This document shows, in pieces, positions 1 through 5,608 of a stretch of 11,018 nt of DNA (positions are counted from its first letter, which is position 1; each line of letters starts with the position of its first letter). The translations under genes were made by a program, and so were the position numbers. This stretch comes from Hermodarchaeum sp048885185 (GTDB lineage: Archaea; Asgardarchaeota; Hermodarchaeia; Hermodarchaeales; Hermodarchaeaceae). The stretch spans positions 1-11,018 of the forward strand of contig JBHLQC010000039.1 of assembly GCA_048885185.1 (NCBI GenBank). Direction: 5' to 3'. The notes under the pieces are model-generated. The model saw nothing but the letters and a program-made list of their open reading frames with translations. It searched no databases and was not told the DNA's origin.

Positions 1-369
1 GTGGTTCTTCAAATCGGTCTAATTGGAGTGGATCCAATCGATGCCAACTTGATTCGAGTCACGATTGGTTCTCTTTTTCTTCTTCCAATTTTTCTCATTG
101 CCCGTCAGCGTGGAATGCCAAAGCCGGCTAAACGGGCATCAAAAATTGTACTGGTTGCAGGGTTTTTCGGGATGGGTATCGGCTCGCTCTTGTATGTTTC
201 CACGGTGGCAATAACTGGTGCAGCTGTTACTTCAGTAATTGCAGCTTCGGCTCCTTTGTTTGCCCTTCCCTTGGCGATCTTCTATTTGAAAGAAAAAATC
301 ACGCCATTAATTCTCCTTGGAACAATGTGTTCTGTGTTAGGAATTTGGTTGGTTATCCTCGGATTCTAG
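1..369 (+). CDS. EamA/DMT-family transporter, C-terminal part (5' truncated by window edge)
   Basis: The visible 122 residues are the last part of a multi-spanning membrane protein. Hydrophobic segments lie at about residues 18-36, 49-72, 75-98 and 102-121, with short basic loops between them. The pattern of the last two helices (a run ending in LKEKIT, followed by a glycine-rich helix ending LVILGF) is typical of the second EamA repeat of drug/metabolite transporters. These usually have ten helices in about 300 residues, so more than half the gene is missing. The GTG at position 1 is simply where the window starts and is probably an internal valine codon. Stop is TAG. Substrate cannot be inferred; members export or import amino acids, nucleotides or other small metabolites across the cytoplasmic membrane. 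Confidence 0.8.
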   Translation: MVLQIGLIGVDPIDANLIRVTIGSLFLLPIFLIARQRGMPKPAKRASKIVLVAGFFGMGIGSLLYVSTVAITGAAVTSVIAASAPLFALPLAIFYLKEKITPLILLGTMCSVLGIWLVILGF

Positions 370-480
370 AAATCGTTGACTAATTGACAATAATTTGTGT
401 TGCTGATTAGCATACTAGCTTGTTTGGAAGAACAAAGGCAGTGGCAGTTGAGAGGGGTCAACATCAACTAAAATGATGCA

Positions 481-897
481 TCACTTCTTCAAATGCTTGA
501 GAAACACATTGTGATGGTCTTCTTCATCAGCCAAAATTCCTTCAAACAAGCGACGGGTGACAAAGTCTTGCTCTTCCTCAGCTTGTTTGATTATAGTACG
601 ATAGAGTTTTATCGCGCCTTCCTCTGCCTCGAGGGCAATTTGAAACATTTCACGCGTAGTCTTACCGATTGTAATTGGGTCTGGTTTCGTTGTGGGCTCT
701 CCACCGAGATAGTCAACGCGTTCTGCGATTTCTTCAGCATGGACCATCTCCGTTATCGCGATTTTTTTGAATATGCCTCCATGTGCTTCCGATTCCATTC
801 CGGCCATTTTTACATGGTTCCACATGTACTCAACTGTAACCCGTAATTCTCGGGCGATTCCTTTGTTTAAGAGGTCAAGTAGCTTCCTGCTTGCCAT
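481..897 (-). CDS. Bacterioferritin/Dps-like ferritin-fold protein, paralog 1
   Basis: A 138-residue four-helix ferritin-like protein, probably a di-iron ferroxidase that oxidises and stores Fe(II) in a protein cage. Candidate ferroxidase ligands are E17 in helix A, E50-x-x-H53 in helix B, E92 or E93 in helix C and E125-x-x-H128 in helix D. This matches the E/ExxH/E/ExxH layout of bacterioferritin. M51, between E50 and H53, occupies the position of the haem-ligating Met of E. coli bacterioferritin, so haem binding is possible but unproven. The protein is shorter than bacterioferritin (about 158 aa). It is about 65% identical, without gaps, to the gene immediately upstream, from which only 21 nt separate it, so the two are probably cotranscribed. 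A purine-rich stretch (GGATGGAG) lies about 10 nt before the ATG. No Cys is present, which argues against the thioferritin (Cys-containing DPSL) subtype. Confidence 0.85.
   Translation of the reverse strand: MASRKLLDLLNKGIARELRVTVEYMWNHVKMAGMESEAHGGIFKKIAITEMVHAEEIAERVDYLGGEPTTKPDPITIGKTTREMFQIALEAEEGAIKLYRTIIKQAEEEQDFVTRRLFEGILADEEDHHNVFLKHLKK
681..735. repeat. Direct repeat copy 1 within ferritin-like paralog 1
   Basis: A 55-bp stretch that is identical at 53 positions to 1119-1173 in the neighbouring paralog. It encodes the conserved end of helix B and the following loop (the AERVDYLGGEPTTKP region). The near-identity far exceeds that of the rest of the two genes, which suggests recent gene conversion or strong constraint after tandem duplication. 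Confidence 0.85.
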
Positions 898-918
898 TCT
901 GATTCGTTCTCCATCCTG

Positions 919-1335
919 TTATTTCTCTAGGAGTCCACTGAAAGTGTTATGGTGGTCTTCTTCATCCGCCAAGATGTCTTCGAAGAGTTTTCGTGTGACG
1001 ATGTCGCCTTCATCGGATGCGGTCTTGATAATCTCTCGGTAGAAGGCAATAGCGCCTTCTTCCGCTTTCTTATCAATGCTGAGCATTTCTTCAGGTGTCT
1101 TTCCAACAGTAACGGGTGCTGGTTTCGTTGTGGGCTCTCCACCGAGGTAATCAACGCGTTCTGCGATTTCTTCGGCGTGTTTCATCTCTGTTATTGCGAC
1201 TTCTTTGAGGACGCCACCTATTGATTCTGAATGCATCCCGTAAATTCGAACGTGTTGCCACATGTATTGGATACTCACTTGAAGCTCCATTGAGATTGCC
1301 CTGTTTAACATATCTATGAGCTTTTTACTCGCCAT
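919..1335 (-). CDS. Bacterioferritin/Dps-like ferritin-fold protein, paralog 2
   Basis: The first gene of the tandem pair, also 138 residues with the same ligand set: E17, E50-x-x-H53, E92/E93, E125-x-x-H128, and M51 between the helix B ligands. Comparison of the two copies helps assign the helix C ligand, because position 90 is Glu in paralog 1 but Lys here while the AEEGAI segment is invariant. The start is supported by a good site, AAGGTGA, a few nt upstream of the ATG, and by matching N-termini (MAS-K-L--D-LN) in both copies. A TATA-like box embedded in an inverted repeat lies about 54 nt upstream. Probable role: cytosolic iron oxidation and storage or peroxide detoxification, possibly as a mixed cage with paralog 1. 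Confidence 0.85.
   Translation of the reverse strand: MASKKLIDMLNRAISMELQVSIQYMWQHVRIYGMHSESIGGVLKEVAITEMKHAEEIAERVDYLGGEPTTKPAPVTVGKTPEEMLSIDKKAEEGAIAFYREIIKTASDEGDIVTRKLFEDILADEEDHHNTFSGLLEK
1119..1173. repeat. Direct repeat copy 2 within ferritin-like paralog 2
   Basis: Second copy of the 55-bp repeat, matching 681-735 at 53 of 55 positions. Both differences are synonymous third-position changes. Confidence 0.85.
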
Positions 1336-1378
1336 TATTCATTCACCTTAAATCAAGTGATTGGAAAGCGATAGGGTT

Positions 1379-1395
1379 GCCTTTTCTATAAAGGC
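1379..1395 (-). promoter_or_regulatory. Promoter with inverted repeat over the TATA box, ferritin-like pair
   Basis: In the transcribed orientation this reads GCCTTT-N5-AAAGGC with TTTATA inside it, about 54 nt before the ATG of the first ferritin-like gene. A TATA box here would put the start of transcription about 28 nt before the ATG. Because the two 6-bp arms flank the TATA box, a protein bound to them would block TBP, as repressors do at iron-regulated archaeal promoters. The regulator is not known from this window. Confidence 0.45.
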
Positions 1396-1440
1396 TTTCG
1401 AATGAATGTGAGATTATTAGTGAGTGAGTAAATGCAGGGA

Positions 1441-1935
1441 TTATTTTTCACGGCTTCCAAGCCGACCATCAAGCATGATTAAAGCGCCTTGATTTTCGCC
1501 AATCATGCGAAGAAGATCGGCAATTTTTTGGGTTTGTTCTTCTTCCTCAACCTGCTCTTCATAAAACCAATTGAGTAATGGAATAGCTGATTTATCACCC
1601 AACTTCTCCGCAAGTTTTCCAATCTTGAATATACGTTCCGTTACAATCTTCTCATGCTCGTAGGCATTTTCCCATGCAGCCAAAGGTGAATCCCATTCCA
1701 TGGTTGGACCTTCAATGGCTTTAAGAATCACACGTCCTGCACGATCCGAAACATGTTCCCAGAAACGCATAGCGTGCTCGTATTCTTCACCAGCTTGGAT
1801 TTTCATCCAATGGGCCATTCCATTCAAATTGATGGATTCAAAGTAGGCTGCCATCGAAAGGTAGATGTAGCCCGAATAAAGTTCAAAGTTTATTTGATCA
1901 TTAATTGCTTCTTGAAGCTCTTTGCTAATTTCCAT
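1441..1935 (-). CDS. Non-haem ferritin (FtnA type)
   Basis: A 164-residue ferritin, the usual length for the archaeal/bacterial non-haem class, forming 24-subunit iron-storage shells in the cytosol. Ferroxidase residues are all in place: E18 in helix A, E51-x-x-H54 in helix B, E95 in helix C, and the E127-Q128 plus E131 group in the FYEEQVEEE segment of helix D (122-134). The tail LDGRLGSREK is typical of the fifth helix end. The start ATG is preceded by a GTGATGA site and a TATA-like box about 58 nt upstream. It lies 105 nt upstream of the tandem ferritin-like pair on the same strand, but that pair has its own promoter candidate, so it is probably a separate transcript. No key residue is missing. 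Confidence 0.93.
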   Translation of the reverse strand: MEISKELQEAINDQINFELYSGYIYLSMAAYFESINLNGMAHWMKIQAGEEYEHAMRFWEHVSDRAGRVILKAIEGPTMEWDSPLAAWENAYEHEKIVTERIFKIGKLAEKLGDKSAIPLLNWFYEEQVEEEEQTQKIADLLRMIGENQGALIMLDGRLGSREK

Positions 1936-1950
1936 GTATCATCACTTCTG

Positions 1951-1998
1951 CAATTTTAGTAAATTGATGCAAGCGATAATTCTGCTGGTTTATATTTG
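1951..1998 (-). promoter_or_regulatory. Ferritin promoter: TATA box and 6-bp inverted repeat
   Basis: A TATA-like box (AAATATAAA, about 1989-1998) would place transcription initiation near 1968. A perfect inverted repeat, CAATTT-TAGT-AAATTG, sits at 1951-1966, just at or after that point and 16-31 nt before the ATG. This is a plausible operator. The divergent pncA gene starts at 2103 and must have its promoter in the remaining part of this 167-nt gap; T-rich TATA-like candidates are at about 2028-2036 and 2064-2072, with no obvious Shine-Dalgarno site before pncA. Confidence 0.4.
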
Positions 1999-2102
1999 TA
2001 GTGAACTTCGCAATCGGTCTTCCTCGTTTTTTAACCGCGATCCTTTTTTTCACCAGTTCAATACTCTTTTAACACAGCGGCATCTACACAGTGTTGAGTA
2101 CA

Positions 2103-2630
2103 ATGAAAGCTCTAATTATCATCGATATGTTAAATGACTTTGTCACAGGCTCACTCAAATGCGACCGAGCCCAACGAATTATTCCTAACATTCGTGCGCT
2201 CATGGATAGCTTCCATAAGAAAAAATTTCCAGTTATCTTTGCCAATGACTGTCATCTGGATACTGATTTTGAAATGGATAAGTGGGGACCCCACGCCATT
2301 GAAGGCACAGAAGGTGCCGAGGTTATCCCCGAACTTACCCCTAAAGAAGAGGATGTTGTGATTGGAAAACATGTGTATAGTAGCTTCTTCGAAACTCCAT
2401 TGGATTCAGTATTACGAAGTCGAAAAGTTGACACGGTTGTCCTGACCGGTCTCCACACCCATTTATGTGTACGACATACAGCTGCTGATGCATTCTTCCG
2501 AGGTTATAAAATTCTCATTCCTGAAGATGGCGTGGATTCGTTTACAGCGGAAGATCATGAATCCGGATTAGCATATCTCAAGGAATATTATGGTGCCAAA
2601 ATTACTGACGCAAAATCCATTCTCAAATAA
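2103..2630 (+). CDS. pncA: Nicotinamidase (isochorismatase-like cysteine hydrolase)
   Basis: A 175-residue enzyme that hydrolyses nicotinamide to nicotinate and ammonia, the first step of NAD salvage by the Preiss-Handler route. The catalytic triad of the family is visible: D8 (IIIDMLNDF), K89 (GKHVYSSF) and C122 (GLHTHLCVRHTAADA). The metal-binding set of true nicotinamidases is also present: D49-x-H51 and H64 in the WGPHAIEGTEGAEV segment. This separates it from isochorismatases lacking the metal site. A GTG at 2091 would add four residues, but the ATG at 2103 gives the family's usual start directly before the first beta strand. It is convergent with the nicotinate phosphoribosyltransferase gene, 41 nt away, whose product uses the nicotinate made here. 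Confidence 0.9.
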   Translation: MKALIIIDMLNDFVTGSLKCDRAQRIIPNIRALMDSFHKKKFPVIFANDCHLDTDFEMDKWGPHAIEGTEGAEVIPELTPKEEDVVIGKHVYSSFFETPLDSVLRSRKVDTVVLTGLHTHLCVRHTAADAFFRGYKILIPEDGVDSFTAEDHESGLAYLKEYYGAKITDAKSILK

Positions 2631-2671
2631 TTCTCAAAGTATGACTTTCAACCATTAGAAGAATTCACACA

Positions 2672-4075
2672 TTATTCGCTGTGAAGGGAAGCACTAGCCT
2701 GTTCTAGTTCAGGGCTGAGTTTAACAGGGTAAATTGGGGAATCGGAGAGTAATCGATAGGGTTTTGGTAATCGGTTAATTTGTTGTGTACAGTAATCTCG
2801 ACTTTCTTCTAGGGTCGGGAAATTATACGTTAGGCGTCCTTGTTCAATGATGGGAATCAATAAAGGTTCTGCGTCAGCAATCGGCTCGTCCCATCTTGAA
2901 ATAACATCACGATTAAACAGGTTATTGTCGTCAAAAAGGCGATTAATCTGCTTGCGATAAGGTACTAGTATCTTATCTGCACTGAGTTTAGTCTTTGGTA
3001 TAGGATGACCGTCTTTTCCGATGCGCTCGACGAGTTTATACACGCCTGGTAGCGCTGAAACGCCTCCCTCTCGGGTAATGGGGTTGAAGTTAGCCCCTGT
3101 AGCTAGCCGGGTTCCGACACCAAATCCATCAATCGGGGCCTTTTCGCGAATCATCTCCTCGATTCGATATTCATCAAGATCACTACTTACGAAAATCTTC
3201 ACATCTTCAAATCCAGCCCTGTCCAATATCTTTCGGGCTTCAAAACTAAGGGATACTAGATTTCCACTATCTAATCGTATTCCTTGCAATTTGTATCCCT
3301 GATCGCGAAGTTCTTTACCAATAATGATGGCATTTCGCACTCCTTCAACCGAGTCATAAGTATCGACCAGAAGGATGGTGTTATGGGGGAAAGACTTGCT
3401 ATATTCACGAAATGCCTCAAGTTCGGTTGGACGATTCATGATAAAGGCATGGGGCATCGTGCCAATATACGGAATACCCCATTTCTTACCAGCCAGTACT
3501 AACGATGTACCAGTCGCACCTGCTAAATAAGCTGCTCGGGCTGCAAGAATAGCGGCATCACGACCATGAGCGCGTCGAGCACCAAAATCCACTATCGTAC
3601 GATGCTCTGCAATGTCAACCATCCTGGCAGTTTTTGTAGCCACTAGTGATTGGAAGTTCATAACGTTAAGCAAATACGTTTCAAGAATTTGGACTTCAAT
3701 GGTGGGACCGGTGACATTGATGATGGGCTCATTGGGAAAGACAACCGTTCCCTCAGGCACCGCATGAATATCTCCACTAAATTTGAAGTTCATGAGGTAA
3801 TCTAAGAATCCATTTCTGAAATCGGGGCTCGAAGTTGCTTCCAGCCATCCCAAATCTTTCTCTTCAAATCGCAAATTCATGATAAAGGCAATTACTTGTT
3901 CAAGACCCGTGGCAACAAGGTAGCTTCCAAAGGGTAGCCGTCGGACAAAATACTCTTGCGTGACGACGGCATGATTATCATAATCGAAGTCGGTTTTCGC
4001 ACTGGTTAACTCATAATAATCTAAGAACAGAGCCAGCTCGTTTGGCGTTATTAATCCTAACCTTGGCTGTGGCAT
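2672..4075 (-). CDS. pncB: Nicotinate phosphoribosyltransferase
   Basis: A 467-residue cytosolic enzyme that joins nicotinate and PRPP to form nicotinate mononucleotide, with optional ATP hydrolysis. Family motifs in order: an N-terminal YYELT segment and FVRRLPFGSYLVATGLEQV (about 43-61), DFGARRAHG (163-171), GTMPHAF (205-211, whose His is the likely phosphorylated catalytic residue), GIRLDSGNL (265-273), SSDLDEYRI (297-305), DGFGVGTRLATG (316-327) and GGVYKL-like GVSALPGVYKL. Length fits the family. I chose the ATG at 4075 because a perfect GGAGGT lies 7 nt before it; the longer frame would need a TTG at 4099, and that GGAGGT would then be inside the gene. It is divergent from the peroxiredoxin gene and convergent with pncA. 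Confidence 0.93.
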   Translation of the reverse strand: MPQPRLGLITPNELALFLDYYELTSAKTDFDYDNHAVVTQEYFVRRLPFGSYLVATGLEQVIAFIMNLRFEEKDLGWLEATSSPDFRNGFLDYLMNFKFSGDIHAVPEGTVVFPNEPIINVTGPTIEVQILETYLLNVMNFQSLVATKTARMVDIAEHRTIVDFGARRAHGRDAAILAARAAYLAGATGTSLVLAGKKWGIPYIGTMPHAFIMNRPTELEAFREYSKSFPHNTILLVDTYDSVEGVRNAIIIGKELRDQGYKLQGIRLDSGNLVSLSFEARKILDRAGFEDVKIFVSSDLDEYRIEEMIREKAPIDGFGVGTRLATGANFNPITREGGVSALPGVYKLVERIGKDGHPIPKTKLSADKILVPYRKQINRLFDDNNLFNRDVISRWDEPIADAEPLLIPIIEQGRLTYNFPTLEESRDYCTQQINRLPKPYRLLSDSPIYPVKLSPELEQASASLHSE

Positions 4076-4082
4076 GCCATTT

Positions 4083-4088
4083 ACCTCC
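4083..4088 (-). promoter_or_regulatory. Ribosome binding site of pncB (sets the start)
   Basis: GGAGGT on the minus strand, 7 nt before the ATG at 4075. It is the same spacing as the AGGAGG before the divergent peroxiredoxin gene, and it decides against the TTG start at 4099. Confidence 0.8.
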
Positions 4089-4130
4089 AAGAACTCCAAT
4101 GATTACGCCTAGATGCGGGGTTGCCCGTTC

Positions 4131-4208
4131 AAAAGCGTTTAGGCAAAGACCCAGTAGTAAGACCGTGGAGTATTTCTGTTATCTTATGAAAAGGCTTTTG
4201 GCAAAACA
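4131..4208. promoter_or_regulatory. Divergent promoter region with imperfect direct repeat
   Basis: The 163-nt gap between pncB and the peroxiredoxin gene holds two similar 20-nt segments, 4131-4150 and 4189-4208, sharing the pattern AAAAG--TTT-GGCAAA. The second begins with a perfect short palindrome, AAAAG-G-CTTTT (4189-4199). A TATA-like ATCTTAT (about 4181-4187) lies about 54 nt before the peroxiredoxin start, directly next to that palindrome. The repeats could be operator sites for one or both genes, or a chance result of AT-rich sequence. Confidence 0.3.
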
Positions 4209-4225
4209 CACGCATTAACCTGTTT

Positions 4226-4231
4226 AGGAGG
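4226..4231 (+). promoter_or_regulatory. Ribosome binding site of the peroxiredoxin gene
   Basis: AGGAGG, 7 nt before a GTG start at 4239. It supports GTG as the true initiation codon. Confidence 0.8.
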
Positions 4232-4238
4232 AAAACCT

Positions 4239-4739
4239 GTGTCTTCACGATTACAAATTGGCCAATCCGCCCCACCAATCAAACTCTATGATACCGACAT
4301 CAAACAGCGAACACTCAAAGAATTCAAAGGGCAAATTGTTGTTCTTGCATTCTTTCCAGGTGCTTTTACTGAAGTGTGCACACGAGAGTTATGTCATTTC
4401 AGAGACTCCCTTGCCAACTTCGAATCTATGAATGCCCAAATTCTAGCTATCAGTGTGAATGATCCCTTCACTAATCGCGCCTTCAAAGAACAAAACCGAC
4501 TTATGTTCCCACTCCTTAGTGACTTCAATCGGGTTGTCGTCCGAGCCTATGATGTCGTCCAAGATGGATTAGGAAAACTCAAAGACTATACAGCAGCTAA
4601 ACGAGCAGTATTCGTAATCAGTCCTGAAGGATTCATTCGATGGAAATGGGTAACTGATAATCCCTTGGTGGAACCACCCTATGGTGAGGTCCAACACGCA
4701 GTCGATGACCTTGGTCGCACACGAGCCGAATCAGAATAG
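4239..4739 (+). CDS. Peroxiredoxin (AhpC/TSA superfamily, PrxQ-like cysteines)
   Basis: A 166-residue thiol peroxidase reducing hydrogen peroxide and organic hydroperoxides in the cytosol. The active-site motif PGAFTEVC gives P40, T44 and peroxidatic C47; the conserved Arg is R122 in KRAVFVIS. A second cysteine at C52 gives Cys-X4-Cys, the arrangement in which PrxQ/BCP-type enzymes form an intramolecular disulfide. There are no other cysteines, so if C52 is not resolving, a thiol from another protein must be. The C-terminal RWKWVTDNPLVEPPY segment is common in single-domain archaeal peroxiredoxins. Start is GTG, supported by AGGAGG 7 nt upstream. The stop codon lies inside a strong hairpin. 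A function beside ferritins fits oxidative-stress defence. Confidence 0.9.
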   Translation: MSSRLQIGQSAPPIKLYDTDIKQRTLKEFKGQIVVLAFFPGAFTEVCTRELCHFRDSLANFESMNAQILAISVNDPFTNRAFKEQNRLMFPLLSDFNRVVVRAYDVVQDGLGKLKDYTAAKRAVFVISPEGFIRWKWVTDNPLVEPPYGEVQHAVDDLGRTRAESE

Positions 4740-4753
4740 CCAAATATTCTGAT
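4730..4753. terminator. Perfect 9-bp hairpin between convergent genes, likely two-way terminator
   Basis: ATCAGAATA and TATTCTGAT form a perfect 9-bp stem around a 6-nt loop. The peroxiredoxin stop codon (4737-4739) spans the stem and loop, and the convergent iron-sulfur gene ends at 4763. A CTTTTTT-type run follows on the plus strand at 4768-4774. The position between converging genes suits a bidirectional terminator or a 3'-end mRNA stabiliser. Confidence 0.5.
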
Positions 4754-4762
4754 CTTCGTTAA

Positions 4763-5458
4763 CTAGGCTTTTTTGGAACCTGATAATCCAATCGTAACAT
4801 TTTCAAATGGAATCTTTTTCCCAGATTGATTAATGGCAATTTCCACAATACGTTGAAGCCCAGAACAACACGGAACTTCCATCTTCACGACAGTTACATT
4901 TTGAATCGAATTTTGTTGAAAAATCTGTGTTAATTTGTCTACATATCCCTGGGCATTATCAAATTTGGGGCAACCAAAAACTAACACTTTTCCAGGCAAA
5001 TATTTCTGTTGAAACTCTGGGTACGCAAAAGGCACACAATCTGCTGTCACCAACAGGCTAGCATCTTTGAAGAAGGGTGCGTTAATTGACACTAATCGCA
5101 ATGCAATGGGCCATTGTCGTTGTCCAATAGGCACAACTTCTCCTTCTATCCGAGTTGGTGTTTCGACTGCAGAAGCATCCACTACCACGTCACAGGAGGC
5201 ACAGTCGGTGGGCTTCATTTTCGTCAAATGTACCTCAACCGCAGCATGGTCAAAATCTGGGGCTTCACGGTGGATAATTTTGAGGGCTCCTGTTGGGCAA
5301 TGACCCAAACATGCTCCTAGCCCATCGCATAAGTCATCTCGAATTAATCGAGCTTTCCCGTCGACTATTTGCAGGGCTCCCTCTTCACAATTGGGAATAC
5401 ATTCCCCGCAGCCGTTGCACAGCTCTTCATCTATTTCAATAATTTCACGAACGGGCAT
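4763..5458 (-). CDS. Ferredoxin-like 4Fe-4S protein with cysteine-rich C-terminal domain
   Basis: A 231-residue cytosolic iron-sulfur protein. Residues 1-60 are a two-motif ferredoxin domain: C14-x2-C17-x2-C20-x3-C24 is a full 4Fe-4S motif, while the second (CDGLGACLGHC) has C44, C50 and C54 but Leu at 47 where a cysteine is expected. From memory this CDGLGACLG form is usual in this widespread family. The C-terminal domain has C86-x2-C89, then conserved-looking segments around C141 (ADCVPFAYPEF), C163 (FGCPKFD) and C197-C198 (PCCSGL), likely to bind another cofactor or do thiol chemistry. The reaction is unknown; an electron-transfer role is inferred. I prefer the ATG at 5458 (MPVREIIEID, where family members usually begin) over the GTG at 5506, which has no ribosome site and would place a TATA-like box inside the gene. 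Confidence 0.8.
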   Translation of the reverse strand: MPVREIIEIDEELCNGCGECIPNCEEGALQIVDGKARLIRDDLCDGLGACLGHCPTGALKIIHREAPDFDHAAVEVHLTKMKPTDCASCDVVVDASAVETPTRIEGEVVPIGQRQWPIALRLVSINAPFFKDASLLVTADCVPFAYPEFQQKYLPGKVLVFGCPKFDNAQGYVDKLTQIFQQNSIQNVTVVKMEVPCCSGLQRIVEIAINQSGKKIPFENVTIGLSGSKKA

Positions 5459-5482
5459 ATTAACAGTGTTAATTTTTTCTGC

Positions 5483-5496
5483 TTTTAATTTATTCC
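5483..5496 (-). promoter_or_regulatory. TATA-like box of the iron-sulfur protein gene
   Basis: The minus strand reads GGAATAAATTAAAA here, centred about 31 nt before the ATG at 5458. That distance implies a very short or absent leader, which agrees with the lack of a Shine-Dalgarno site. Confidence 0.35.
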
Positions 5497-5545
5497 GAAT
5501 TACCACTCATATTCTAAAATTAAAATTCCTTGCATTCATAAAATG

Positions 5546-5589
5546 AAAAAAAGAGAAGAGATCCGCCCGACCCCGCTGGACGAGCGGAT
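5546..5589 (-). terminator. Terminator after secreted protein A gene
   Basis: On the minus strand ATCCGCTCG (from 5589) pairs with CGGGCGGAT (to 5561) in a 9-bp stem including one G-U pair, with an 11-nt loop. Eight bases later comes a run of seven T (5552-5546) within a pyrimidine-rich stretch. It begins 20 nt after the stop codon of the gene at 5609-7003. Confidence 0.75.
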
Positions 5590-5608
5590 GCTTGGGATAG
5601 TTTCACCA

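Noticed and set aside
462..478. Short inverted repeat CATCA...TGATG after the ferritin-like pair
   Set aside because: Only five base pairs and no T run follows; not a convincing terminator.
493..1224. Open frames on the plus strand over the ferritin-like genes (up to 117 codons)
   Set aside because: They are antisense to well-supported ferritin-fold genes, encode no recognisable protein, and arise from codon bias of the real genes.
2664..2685. Inverted repeat TTCACA...TGTGAA around the pncB stop codon
   Set aside because: Only a 6-bp AT-rich stem with a 10-nt loop and no T run on either side; too weak to call a terminator.
4076..4099. Longer pncB starting at TTG 4099
   Set aside because: The GGAGGT 7 nt before the ATG at 4075 would be buried inside the coding region; a TTG start without a site is far less likely.
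5459..5506. Longer iron-sulfur protein starting at GTG 5506
   Set aside because: The extra 16 residues are unlike the family start, lack a ribosome site and would overlap the TATA-like box.
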